NCBI RefSeq assembly: GCF_014805625.2
Contig: NW_023998605.1
Span: forward strand, 215,538-279,537
From: Glossina fuscipes
Taxonomy: Eukaryota > Arthropoda > Insecta > Diptera > Glossinidae
Reading direction: 5' to 3'
Length of the DNA: 64,000 nucleotides
Shown one piece after another: positions 45,560 through 57,649 of this stretch; within the stretch, counting starts at the first letter, position 1; every line of letters begins with the position of its first letter. Position numbers and translations under genes: made by a program. The notes beneath the pieces were generated by a model. The model saw only the letters and a program-made list of their open reading frames with translations. It did not search any database and was not told the origin of the DNA.

Positions 45560-48500
45560 TCAGTAAGCCATTTCAGCTCCCCAAGGACGATAAGGTTTCG
45601 TTGAGCCATTAGCAGTAACATATACCCCAGCATTGGTATTGTAATCTTGTCCCACCGTTGCCGGATATTGTGAAGGCACTGCATATGTGAGGCTACCGCT
45701 AGAAGCCGTCGCTGTGGGATCTCTATGTGGTTGATGTGGGTGGCTGCTAGTCAATTCAATATAAGTGGCCCCTTGATCGTGGGTGTAGTGATGATGAATG
45801 CCTTGTTGTTGGTCGTGTTGTTGTTGCTGCTGTTGATGGGGTTCGTGTGAGTTGCTCGGTGTGTGTTGAGAGTGCGTAACATGTTGTTGTTGTTGCGTTT
45901 GTTGAGTCTGGTGGGGCTGTGTAACCACGGCGGTTTGCTGTGCGCTAGAATGATTTGCATGCGTCATTGTTGTATTATCTTGGTTTGGTCCGACTGAATC
46001 AGAGCGTCCATTTTGTTGAATATTTTGTTGCTGTTGCGCATGTAAATGCGTTGAGTTCGGTGATAAAGAGAGAGGAGGATATTGATGTAAACCGACTGCT
46101 GGTATATTTGTAGCATAACCAGAACTTGCTGCACCGAGATGGCTGGCAGTTGCAGGATAAGTTTGGTAGGTCGCCACTGCACAATTTGCTTGATATCCGG
46201 CAGCCGTAGAATGTGCTGACCAACCACTAGTACTGCCTGGACAACCTTTACCCGACAACTCACGTTGCTGTACAAAATATTGTAAATGTGACATTAAACG
46301 CAAACGTAAAGGATCCTGTATATCCATTCCTTCAATCGTTACTAAATAACGGGCTACTTCAGCTGCGCACTCGCGGAAACCGATAATATGATAGTCCATA
46401 GCAAAACGCTGCGGATCATAACTCAAAGCGTCCGCACCTGCAATTGCGCAAAAAAAAGTAAATAAATAAATGAATATATATAAAACAATAACATTATTGC
46501 AGACTGATTTTTTCAAATTAAACTAGTTGAATTTTCACATAAGAATAATATTTATTTCCCACGCTCCGTTTAGTTTGATGAGTGCTAGGTTTAATATAAA
46601 TGTATAAACACATCAACCCTCTCCTTTAGATTTCAATTTCTTATTGGGAATCGTTTGCCGAATAAGGGTGATTTTTCTGTAAATTGGCACTGTGCGACCA
46701 CGCCGATAGGCATTATCTCATTGCTCAAGCCTCTTCTTTAATATTGAAAACTTTAGGGAGACTTCAAAAATTTTTCTAAATGCCTTGCTTCAGGATTAAA
46801 CAAACTTTTCTATTAGGAAAGTTACTACCAATTAAGAAAATTTTTACCTATTTTAACCTGTATAAAAATGATATTTTTGAACCCTCGCAATTATTTTACT
46901 TAAGGTGGTTTGCGAAAGGAAATTCCACATTCTCAAGTATAAAGTAAGAATTGCTTTATTTAGTAAGTTGTAGGTTTGAATGGCTTTATATACGTAATTT
47001 TTTGCGATACACGAGCAAAGACTTCATTATATTTTCTCTTTAGCTTTTCCCGAATTGTGGGCAATTATGAGAATTTTTTAGAGGTGCTAGTTAACAGAAA
47101 CTCATGAAAAATGTTTAAGGTTTCTAGAAAAACTTTAAGTGGACGGACTCGTTTTACTCTATAATAACGTTACGAGAGAACGCCAGATCAAAAACATTTT
47201 CGTATCATTTTTTATCAGGAAGCGCTGTGCATATGGTGGTAAAGGGCAATCTCATGGCACCTAAGGTGATATTTCGCGGGATTGCAATGCAATAATGCTT
47301 CAAGCTGATCAGAAGGTTATTTCCACTTCTTGCTTTCCGCAAATGATTCAGTGCGCAATTGAGTTGAAGAGTTCAGAATTGATCACGAGGAAAGACGTGG
47401 TTTCTATCACGATAACAGCAGTCTAGTAAGCAAAAAGTAAGAGATCTTGGTTAGAGTATGAAACGTCATAGTCAAACAACCCACCACGGCTGGATATTTC
47501 ATCTTGCGTAATATTTGTTATAATTTGTCTACCGGAACAGTTGAATGAAGTTGTTCAATTTTTGACATTTGACACTTTGAGCATACGGAGCCAATATTCT
47601 ATCTTGATCAGAAAAACATACTACAATCAAATAATACCATTTTGTCGCACGTAGAAATATGTAGCGAATAGATGGCAAATTATACATATTTTTAAAAAGC
47701 GTCAAGAGTCAAATAGATTAGCTCCAATATTCTGCGGGGCTGTTTTCCGAAAATTGATTACGTTATTGAAAAATTTTTCTAATATTTGGAAATTTTTCTC
47801 CACCCGTTTTAAGCTAAACATTATTTGGATTATAAAAAGATTTTCATCGGCAAGTTGACAAGCTCGCAATTGCTTGTAAATCATTTGGCAGTTTGTGTTC
47901 TAAAGTATGCAATGGTTTAAGTTTGCAATTCAACTAAATTAGTCTAAAGATTCGGTCATAATCACTGCCCAATCGCGTATACATAATATACAGATTTTAT
48001 AACTACGGTAAATGCGTTAAAACCTAAGCTAACTACGCTTTTGGATTCCAATGTCAATGGCTCCAAACTTATACTTATAAAGGCGTTGTGCGTTACGAAC
48101 TTCTCAAGCACAACAAAAACACCACTTAGGAACTTTGTCGACCATGGCTAATGTAATTCAATCAAACATTAGAGTAAACAATGTTCAGCTTCATTACAAT
48201 AGTGACAAAAAAAGGTAGAAAGTATTGGAATGGAATATACTGCCATAATTGCGAGACACTGCTCTTTCGGAGTAACACTCGCTCTCATTAATGACACAAT
48301 GCTTTTCTATTTTTATGGTACCAAAAAATTTATAGCTTTCGTAAGTAGCTTTTGAAGATAAGTAAACAACTGTACTAGAATTCAAATATTGTCAGCAAGT
48401 TTATGGCTAGTGGTGGATAGTACTTTGGATGGGTAATTTGTACCCGTTATTTCACAATAGTGTTATGTTTGCATCAAAGAAAATTCTGAAAATTAATGCA

Positions 48501-49782
48501 TGCTGCCAATGATATTCAATTTTTATGTTCTTCTCATTTTAGTATAAGCTAGCTCTCTAAGTACTAAAAATTCTATCCATGTCAGGCAATTTAGTTTTTT
48601 CATATTTTTATTTTCATAATATAATTGAAGCGGTGCAACCTTTTTGTAAAAGCAATCCATTTTGGTGCAAAAAACCCTTTCAAATTTTGCTACGTTGTAT
48701 AGAAGAGCTTATCTAATGTTAATGCTTCGCAAAATGGCTGTAACTTTCGTAAAGATTTACTCAGATGCCATCTAATATTAAATATCGATGACTGCAAAAA
48801 TTTTAATTTAAAAAAAAAAAAAAACCAAAAAGAATTATGGAAAAATATTCACCATTGCAATACATTTACGCAATGTGTACAATGTGTGCGCAAGGAAATT
48901 GAATCAAAAATGGTCTAAAACATCAACTCGAAGAAAATCCAAGTTACCGAAATCGCGCGAAAAGCATTGTATACATTACTAATGGTGCAGCGCTCAATTA
49001 TGTGCACATTTATTTAAGATTGAATAGGTTTGGTAATTTACAGTTAATCCATCGACGTATACGACGTCTATAGCAGTCCTATGTATATATCCGAAGCATT
49101 ACTAAACAAAAAAAAGAAGTGTGCTTATGGTATAGTAAAAAGGGTCTAATTTTGAATTTGAATTAGCGAAATTTCTTTCTAAACTTTCATATTTGGGAAG
49201 TTTTTTAAAACTACATTTGAAAGGATATTTAGGAAAGCTCATATAAGAAAGAAATTTTTATATAAAGTTATTCAAAAACTAATTTTCAACACTTACCTTT
49301 GCTTTGAAGATTTTTCAAATGCTCGACAGTAAGTTGTAATATTTCTGCCTTTTCTAATTTTGCTGAGCCTTGCTTTTCATAGGCCGATGGCACAAGACGT
49401 TTCAATTCCGACAGCGAAGAGTTAATGCGATCGCGACGTTTCTTTTCAATGACTCCACGCCGCTTCTTGCGACTCATCAACTGACAACTTCCAGCATCGC
49501 TAGGAGAGATCCTATTTAATAGAGAAAAGTGTTAACTAATGAATATCACTAAATAATCTCGATTGTGAAAGTGAATATGACGACGTTTGATACATACTGT
49601 TCTTTAGATGATTCTTCCGAATAAAGTTCTTCACAATCACTTTCAGACATGGCACGCTTCAGGCTGTGGGGCGTTGTGGTGGTAGATGATGCTTGTGGAG
49701 GAGGTATACTCCAATGATTTTGCGGTGTAGTTGGTATTGCGGCTGCGCCATAGCTCCAGTGCAAAGCTGCATTGTGATCCAT
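45560..49782 (-). CDS. Hey: Hey, bHLH-Orange transcriptional repressor, complete
   Basis: Coding exons (minus strand) 49782-49598, 49511-49297 and 46437-45560 join in phase to 425 codons plus stop. The bHLH starts [19 protein letters not shown] (about residues 74-92), with glycine where Hairy/E(spl) proteins have proline, the Hey hallmark. Helix 2 is [13 protein letters not shown]. The Orange domain begins [20 protein letters not shown] and includes [12 protein letters not shown] (about 140-190). A long Gln/His-rich tail follows, then the C-terminal [12 protein letters not shown], with YRPW at 416-419 for co-repressor contact. Hey is a nuclear Notch target and neuronal-fate factor in flies, as known for the family. 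A 2.86-kb intron separates exons 2 and 3. The start ATG is the first in frame after a stop-rich leader. Confidence 0.96.
46438..49296 (-). other. Second intron of Hey
   Basis: GTAAGTG donor at 49296 and TTGCAG acceptor at 46438. AT-rich with no recognised repeats or open frames above 65 codons. An A run lies at 48811-48826. An intron of this size in a Notch target could hold enhancers, but I did not identify a binding-site cluster. Confidence 0.85.
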
Positions 49783-52700
49783 TCGGTCAATTTTTAAAAT
49801 TACCTAATTTTCTCAAAAACCCAACACGCCAATAAAAAATTTTTTGACCTCAAATATTCAGTTTGATTGAAAAATTTTTTGAAAATATTTCTACTTAAGC
49901 GATGCTGTTGCTCGCATCGAAGCACGTGACTTATCGTGTGTGCGAACGACGTTCGACTGATTTTCAAACGCACGACCAGCATGTGCCACAACTCAAACTC
50001 TAGGCAATTGTTACGGTTTGCACCAATAAAATCTGTATTTTAGAAATAACCTGAAATTACCCCTAAGTTTACATATGAAGACACACATACACCTAACTTT
50101 AGTAGTTATTTGGCCATTGTCATGTTTGAGAAACTTGAGCATCGCTAGCAAGGGTTATTTGTAAAATATGATCCTTTCCTCACAGTAACAGTTAAGAGGG
50201 AAAAGCAGAAAAATCAAGCTTTACACAAAAGAGAAAGAGAGTAGGTCGCTCCTATAAAATTAATATATATTATTACGATGGCTGACTATAGTAAGAGCAA
50301 TTGTTTACGAACAAGTGTTATTTTTCATTGTAGTAGTAGTTCTTAAATTTTTCTCTTGTACCTTGTTGTTGTTTGTTTACTTGTAGGTTTAGGCAATCTT
50401 TTTGACAAGTTATATTCCGGGGCCTTATTCCACCACGTCGCTGTCAATTGCCTTCTCTCTCTTACTGCATACTTTTTTGTTATGTTTCACTTCTCTACGT
50501 CAACCTTCGAATGTAATTGCTTGCCATTTTGTTTTATAAACAAAATGTTCATTGTCGACAATGCTATGTTGACGATTGTCTATTTTATTACTATTATTGC
50601 CACTTGACATTGGCTTCAAGAAAAAATGCCGTTAGCGTTGACATACAAGATGCGTACGAAAATGTTCGCTTTGCGGTCGTTCATAAGAAAAATTTGTATA
50701 CTTACATTGTATGTTGAATATGGAGCACACGTTTTGAACTTACGCTGGTCGTGTGCGCCCCAACAAGTGCATTTCTTGCATTCTCTTCAGACTTGAAACA
50801 CTGGGCTTCTAGGTCATGTCGCGGCCTTCACGGCAGCAGTGCTACTTGCCACGCGTTTCTTTTATTATCTCGATTTGCGAAAATTATACCATTAGGTCAA
50901 CTTGACATGGATGGATATTTGTCCATAATAACATATGAAACTCGAAGTTTATATTTTACTTAAAGACTATCAACACCTTCATTTAGAATATGTTATGAGA
51001 GAATAAAAAAGAGAACCTCTGTAAATGCCAATAGTGCATTTTTTCGATATTTTCTAACTAAAACGTTGTGGTATTTTAACATTAGGCAATCCAAGAATGA
51101 TAATCAATTGAATGGATTTGAATTCCTAAAAGGACAATGCTTTCTGAACTGTTTAAGATGTTCCAATTTTGTTGTGATAATAGATCGATTTTTTTGTGGA
51201 TTAAAAAAAAGTCAGTTGTAGTAAATATGTGAAATTTAATCTAAGACACTCGGTGTTCGTGTGACAGTTTAAATAAAAATTGGATTTGAGATCGTTCATA
51301 TATAGAGCGAAGATGCTCCAAAAATCTAAACGAATTTAGTATTAATAAGTAAGTAAATTACTACTTCTCGCAATAATACTAAAGCAGGTTCAAACTTTAA
51401 AAGTTAAATTGTGCAAAGATAGACTCGAGCTTTTATCAAATCATTCACATTTACATGTAAATGACGATTATAATTTCCGACGTTCCATTATTCTCTGGCA
51501 CGGCATTCCTATTTTCTTTCGAAGTCTCAAAAAAGAGTGAGCGACTCAAACAACAATACCATTAGTAAGAATTTCAAAAACCTTACAACCAATTTTTTTT
51601 GAGAAATTTCGAATTTGAGAAAGCTTTTTGAATATTGAACGTCATCCTCTGTTTGCATTATTTGGGGATTTATTTTTTTGACGAATTCGAAAATTTCATG
51701 TTATCCCGTTTAAGGCTTTGGCAACGGAAAGCAGACAGCCGCGCGATCGTCGAAATGCTGGAATTACTGAAAACTTACTGAGAACTTTGGCGATAGCAGC
51801 TCTCGATAACAAGCCCTGTGTGTGAAAATTACTTATATTCTGTTACACTCGTGCGGCTAATTATTACCGGATATTATGCTACAATATCTTTGCTATGTAA
51901 TGGTTAACATACCATAGATAAAAAGATTCGTCAATTTTTTTCTTCTTAACTCGTATTGTGCAGCGTATAATAAATTCGAAAAATCTGACAATCTTGCTGG
52001 CAAATTACGAAGAATATTCTAAAGACACAAATGGATTCTGCCTTATTTAGTAGACAAGAAAAATATCTCCTAGTTTACGATAAGCATTTCCTCTTACATA
52101 ATTGTATTAATAATAAATTCAAATATAAATTAACAATTAATATTTGAATTACTAAACAATTATTTTCTATTTTAAGAACATTGTAAATATTAGAGAGTAA
52201 TTTGAAGGGAAAAATACTTATCTTAAAACGATGGCTCCAATAATGCTGGTGAGTGCTGCAGTTTCTTTCCATATGTTAGTAGATGGCAAATGTAGATAAA
52301 GGGTATTGATCGAATTTAATAGAAGTAAATTTGTTTAGTTTTACGTGGGTAGTTCTTAGACTTTTACAACAACAAAAAATTAGAGGCAGGCTCTAAAGTA
52401 GGCGGTTAGGGCGGCTAAGCGCATCTTAATGTGGATCAAAAAGACGTTAACATTAGCTGCGGTGATGAAGCACATATCTCTGAAATGTCTATAACGAAGA
52501 AAGCGGAAGATCACGGTGATATCTCTCGTGCGAAAATGTTTAATTTTTATGAACAATCGAAAGCCTTAAAAATCTGTCCGAAATTTTCACGCAATATACA
52601 AATTAAAACGCAGGAGCAGCGTATGCACAAAACTATAAAGTTTTAGATATATACCGGTACTAGCACGAACTGCCCGAAGCGGAATATTACGAAAACAAAT

Positions 52701-53210
52701 TTGATCGAAATCATATTTTAGGAAGCTTATATTTGAGATTAGAGAGGAATTACTACTCACGAAATATTTTGTATGGAGTCAGGTCAAGGAATAGATCCAT
52801 CAGTTCATTTAATTTGTTTATTTAATAATTATCATAAACAAGTTTTAATCACAAAAAAATTAACAATTGCGACTTTTTGACATGTAAAGGTTTAAATAAA
52901 AATTAGACCTACGTGGTCCAAATTCGGAAAGGTTGATTTTTTTGCTTTTGGTTGACTATTATGCACCTTTTTTCACCAGGACACATTGAAAATTCGACCG
53001 TTTTACCACATAAAAATTCAGTTTCTGTAGGTTAGACGATAGGGCGTTCAAAGGTTCAAGGGGGCTAAAGCCGGTTCAAAGGTTTCACATCAAGGACGGC
53101 TAAATAGTACTACTTAGCCACTTTTGTTGAGAAATTTTGAAAATTGCAATTTTTTTCCACATATTCAGTTTTCAGAATAGGGTGAAAAACCAATCCAAAT
53201 TAATTTCAGT
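49783..53210. other. Upstream region of Hey and AT-rich intergenic sequence
   Basis: Contains the Hey 5' UTR and promoter side. Open frames (for example 50356-50607, 50751-50963 and 52431-52646, all +) are short and match nothing I know. No RNA gene or clear transposon was recognised. Confidence 0.4.
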
Positions 53211-53214
53211 GCGT

Positions 53215-53425
53215 TTTTGTACCAAATTTGATCAAAATATCTCAAAAATTGTGATATCTAGCTTAAAAATAAATTTACATGGACAGACATCAGACAGACA
53301 GACAGGCTTAGATCGATCCAGAAGATAATTCGGGATCGATCGGTATAATAAAAGCTGGGTCTGTCTTAAGCCCATCTGCGTGTTATGTGCGTCCGCACTA
53401 ACTTAATATATTCTGTATTGCAAGT
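53215..53425 (+). repeat. Dispersed repeat, GATCGATCGG family, copy 4
   Basis: The best-preserved copy: TTTTTGTACCAAATTTGATC, AAAATATCTCAAAAATTGTG, CAGACAGACAGACAGG, CTTAGATCGATCCAGA, GGGATCGATCGGTATAATAA and GTGTTATGTGCGTCCGCACT, in that order. Confidence 0.8.
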
Positions 53426-53775
53426 GGTGTAGCGTACAATAACAAGTAAGAAAATTATATTCCACCATTAAAATATTTGCCGTTCCAAGCTTTTATTTAT
53501 TGTCATAAAAAAGTGAATAGGATACGATTTATATCTCACCTTTTATTTTATTTATACTTATTGTTAAGAAAAATGATATCCACTGCAATTAAGTTAGATT
53601 AGCATACTTATCTTGTCGCATTCTGTTCTCTGAGTCCTTTTATTTGATACCCATAACGATAGTATAGTTAAAATATATTTAACCTACCACGTTGTGGTGT
53701 CCACCATATTTGTGTTAGACAGATAATATATTTTTATTTGCGGAATGTACAAAATAATTTGAAACATTCTACCTT

Positions 53776-53879
53776 GCTTACCTTGTGCTTAATAAGCGTA
53801 AAATCTGGAAAAATGAAAAAATNNNNNNNNNNGCTTACCTTGTGCTTAATAAGCGTAAAATCTGGAAAAATGAAAAAAT
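53776..53879. other. Assembly gap flanked by an identical 47-bp repeat
   Basis: Ten Ns at 53823-53832 are bordered on each side by the same 47 bases (53776-53822 and 53833-53879), starting GCTTACCTTGTGCTTAATAA and ending GGAAAAATGAAAAAAT. Exact duplication across a gap is most simply two overlapping contig ends that were not merged. Confidence 0.85.
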
Positions 53880-54099
53880 GAAAATTTAATGTAATATAAT
53901 TTTGTGTGGGCAAGGCCGATTTCTTCACTTTTACACATAAAAGAAGACTTTTTCGTAAAGAAACTGTGGAAAAACGTGTGGTGCCTTCTATCTTTTATAA
54001 TTTGTGAATAACAAGAAAAAAAAAACAATTTTTTTTTTGGAGAAAAAAACTTGAGTTCAGTTTACGTTCCACTGCGGGCTGATGCTGTGGTCAATATGA

Positions 54100-54290
54100 C
54101 CCATTTTCAAAGCCAACCTGCGTGCAAAAACTCGCAACGTGTAAACTATATAGGACACACAGAGATAAACAGGAGGACAGACATGACTTAACCAATTCCG
54201 ATTTTAATACTGATTAAGAATACTTATACTCTAACCCTCCCCTTTGGGTGTTACAAACATTCAACGGTAGGTATAAAAACTAGTTTCTAA
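54100..54290 (+). repeat. Decayed dispersed repeat copy
   Basis: Has AACCTGCGTGC, AACGTGTAAACTATATAGGA, GGAGGACAGACATGACTTAA, GGGTGTTACAAACATTC and GGTATAAAA. The order and words are those of a very common dipteran repeat and resemble the copies listed above, but with lower identity. Confidence 0.5.
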
Positions 54291-54788
54291 TATTTCATAT
54301 ACATCTATTTATTCATGGTAATTATATCATAATTATTTTGTATATTGTATTATTTTTGCGAGTAGAAGCTGCTCTAACAACCAAAAAAACCTGTATTAAA
54401 AAAAATTATTTTTGGGAAATATTAAGAAAAATTTCTGCATTTGGGCCATTCTCAGTTTATCTGCTGCAAATTTCAATTACAAAAACCAATTACTGAAATA
54501 AGGTGGAATGGGTTATTGAATAAGTGTGGTAGTGCCTTTTGTTTTTTTATTGTTGGCAAGTATTTAAAGGAAATAGTTCAATTTTTAACCAAGCAAATAA
54601 TGAACAATGTTTAAATAAACCTGTCACAAATATCCTAAGTATTCACAAATATCCTAAGTAATCCCCTTTGGAATGTTATTTCACATCGAAACCAAAACAT
54701 TTTCGTTCCATAAAAAAAGGCGGTTAAAGGGTTGAAATGCATTATTGAGGTAGTTTTTATTGTCACAAACTTCTTATTACTGTTTACA
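54291..54788. other. AT-rich stretch, nothing recognised
   Basis: No gene, RNA or transposon signal seen. A short direct repeat (CACAAATATCCTAAGTA) occurs twice at 54625-54660. Confidence 0.4.
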
Positions 54789-54932
54789 TTAATCTGTACT
54801 TTCAGAATCGTGAAACTGCCCTCCCGGGTTTAAATATTCCTTTTCCTCGCCCGAAGATTTTTTGCTTAAGCGATGAGAATTCCACATGACGAAGAAAATG
54901 GCGAGAAATGGATATAAAATCAAAATTTTCAT
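54789..54932 (-). CDS. Possible 47-aa single-pass membrane micropeptide
   Basis: From an ATG at 54932 the frame encodes a hydrophobic stretch, ILILYPFLAIFFVMW (residues 3-17), a basic segment HRLSKK (20-25), and a polar acidic tail SSGEEKEYLNPGGQFHDSES, ending TD and TAA. The layout, one membrane helix followed by positive residues and a hydrophilic tail, is that of small integral membrane proteins of mitochondria or ER. No homolog is recalled. It could also be a terminal exon, or chance: an unrelated 67-codon open frame lies just upstream (54940-55143, -). Confidence 0.35.
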   Translation of the reverse strand: MKILILYPFLAIFFVMWNSHRLSKKSSGEEKEYLNPGGQFHDSESTD

Positions 54933-55149
54933 TGTAAAATTAAAATTTCATGCTAGAAACGTTCACACGTTTCGGATCAGTGCCAATCTCCATTCCAATC
55001 AACGATTGTCGAAATAAATTTACATCATATTTTCGCTTAGAAACATTTTTAAAGCAAAGTAAACGGATTCTCAAGGTTTCTATTAGTTGATTAGAAAAGT
55101 TAAAAGTCAATAGAGAACACATTAGGTAGTGACTTCCCAGCAAGGCTAC

Positions 55150-56550
55150 TTGGAGCGTTTAGGGACGCAATTCAAAAGAAAAAAATGAATTGTTTCTAAA
55201 ATCTTCAAGGTGTTTATTATAAAGTAAAATGTTTTTCTGAAAAATTTAGGTTTGCTTAGCCCTTCAAGGAAATGATGCAAAAAGGCAACGAAGAGATTAG
55301 AAAAGTCACTTTAAAGTTAATAGGTAAGGAAATTTCGTATGGAGAAACAACAACAAAGTAATTAGAGTTGGTCGTGCTAATTCTTAGTCTATTATAAAAA
55401 AATCACAGCGCAAATATCACCGAAAGTGAGCACCGATCAGAGGGTGAAAACTGAGTTAATGTTAGATGCGTAACAAATGAACCCATAACTACTGCTCTTG
55501 AAATTGCAAAATACCTAGGAACATATAAGAAAATTAGTATTCCTCCCGAAACTGTTCGAAATGCTCTATGATTTTCATAACTGTTGTTCCAAAAGAAAAC
55601 CATTTATAAGCGAAATTATAATACATAAAATATCTCGAGTTTGCAAAACTCCACAAAAATTGTGATATAAGTTTTGGGAAAAACGTAATTTTTGGTGCCA
55701 AGTTCAAGTTTAACATATTCGGATACGATAGTAAATAAAAAGTACTGAGGAAACCCAATACAGCGATGCAGCGATAGCAATCCAAAATTTATTATCAACG
55801 GTAGAACGATAGAAGGTTTGATACGTTTTTGGGATGCGCCTCATGACAATTCAAAAACAGTATATGAAACTATTTGTGAAACATGCTATATGCACACATT
55901 TTGCATTTTTTTTGTGAGATTGAGGTATATTTTTTGTCTTTAAATTTATGTAAAGTCAAAAAAAATTTGGAGATATTATTTAACATAAGTTTTTTTTCTT
56001 AAGAAATATAGATTTTAGACCTGTACCGATTAATAAGATAAATCTTAATATTTTGTAATGTATGTAGACTTTATTGGGCTGTCGTACGTAGGTTAACTGA
56101 TTACTAAGGACACTCGCTGGTCAAACATCAAGAAATAATTGATAATAATATTGAGCAAAACGATATAGTCGTAAAGTTATAATATGTATAACAAAAACCA
56201 AATTCTTTAGAGAACAAAAGAAATCTAAAAAAAAAATAGTGTATCCTTAGAAAAAAATTATTTGACGCTGATTTTAAAATTAGTTGGTGCTTCCAAAAAC
56301 ACGCTTTTTTTTTCTTTTGTAATATTAAGAATATAACATTACTGCAGGCGTCATGTGCACCTACCTCGTTACGTCAAAGATTTAAAAGCCATCATCACTT
56401 GAGAAAGTAATTCCACTATTCTGGGAATGACGAACAGAAAAAGTGTCAAAAATAGGTAAGTGAAGAAAAAACATTTAAAAAATTTTTTTTATTTTATTAT
56501 TTGTCAATTTTAATAGAGTGTTTGTTCGAAAATTGTCAAAACATAAAATA
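55150..56550. other. AT-rich intergenic stretch
   Basis: Open frames on the minus strand at 55403-55603 and 55534-55785 are hydrophobic but unrecognised. No RNA gene or repeat identified. Confidence 0.35.
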
Positions 56551-56553
56551 AAC

Positions 56554-56762
56554 ATATTTATTATTATTATTATTATTTTAATTTTAGACTAATGAAATGA
56601 ATTCTTAGACTAAAAGAAAGACATTGAGCACTAGCAACACAGGCTATCGGCTTTAATTAAAAAAAAGGATAATAAAATGTACATTAGATAATGAGCTTAG
56701 TAGTATTAATAAAGTAATGTATAGAATTGATATTCTGTTCTGAAGCTGATTGTAGAATGTTA
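56554..56762 (-). mobile_element. 5'-truncated non-LTR insertion, minus strand
   Basis: The reverse complement begins GAACATTCTACAATCAGC, which equals the last coding bases at about 609 of the element at the window start. It continues through its stop codon and GCCGATAGCCTGTG, and ends in (TAA)n. It covers the last 200 bp of the element. A clean target-site duplication was not visible. Confidence 0.85.
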
Positions 56763-56804
56763 AAAAAATAAAAATATATTTTTTTCCTAAACATTGACAA
56801 CAAC

Positions 56805-57470
56805 AATTCGTAAGTAGACCATCTAGTTCATCTGCGGCCTCTCCGTTTTCAGTTGTCAAAAAGGACCAAAGTGAAATTCGCCCCTACAGGAAATTTTAGA
56901 CGATTAAATTGTGTGACCATCCCTGATCACTATCCGTTACCCCACGTTCATGATACCAATCGGAGCCTTAAAACTTCTCTACATAAGCTTTACATTTGTG
57001 TATATCTAGGATGTTTTGGTTGGCAGAGCATTAAACCGAATAAACATATTTTCGAAGCATCAAACATTAATGCCAACTTCCTCAGGACAGAGTTATTGTT
57101 ATTGAAGACTTCGATCATCTGAAATCTGTTCCTAAATGAGCGAAGTTTGCAGGTGTGATTCATGATGGTCTTAATAAAGCAGACAAATCAACGGGTTAAA
57201 TTTTGATATGGGATGGCGACGTCATAAAATCGTTTGAGCACATTAAAGATGCTTTGGTCTCAAAGATTTTATTAAATCTTTTTAACAATGAGGTTAATCT
57301 ATTTAGAATGGTTGATGCTTCAAATACCGCCGTAGGCAGTGTCTAACAACGGTCAGTGAATGGAGAAACTCTCCATAGCCTAATTTTCTAAAATACTTTG
57401 TCTGCTGAAGAAACTCGACTTAATTACATAACTACTCATTGCACGAAGGATTATAAAATTTCCCGATTGC
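56805..57470 (+). pseudogene. Ty3/gypsy Pol fragment (reverse transcriptase start and RNase H), disabled
   Basis: Pieces in shifting frames: RPSSSSAASPFSVVKKDQSE, then NFRRLNCVTIPDHYPLPHVH, which is the start of a Ty3/gypsy reverse transcriptase. From about 57200, WDGDVIKSFEHIKDALVSKI and MVDASNTAVGSV are the connection and RNase H start, and LSAEETRLNY closes it. The RT palm between them is mostly missing. The element is long dead, and no LTRs were found. Confidence 0.7.
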
Positions 57471-57600
57471 TGCGCTGGTCCGAAACACACTAACAATAGC
57501 CTCGATATCAAGTGGTAACGAGTTCCATAACTTAACAGCCTTGTACATTGATGATCTCAACGACGTACGATACATATGTACTATTCGGGATTAATGCTCT
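57450..57600 (-). pseudogene. Jockey/CR1-like retrotransposon C-terminal fragment
   Basis: On the minus strand: MYRTSLRSSMYKAVKLWNSL, then PLDIEAIVSVFRTSAAI and GKFYNP. The LWNSLP motif is typical of the C-terminus of Jockey/CR1-like reverse-transcriptase proteins. Next to it is a short direct repeat (GTACTATTCG...TTAATGCTCTTA at 57578 and 57608). Confidence 0.6.
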
Positions 57601-57649
57601 TATATATGTACTATTCGACATTAATGCTCTTAAGTCTAAGGGGTTAGAT

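Noticed and set aside
45751..46275. Additional minus-strand frames overlapping Hey exon 3
   Set aside because: Shadows of the CAA/CAG-rich Hey coding frame, which has the Orange domain and the YRPW end.
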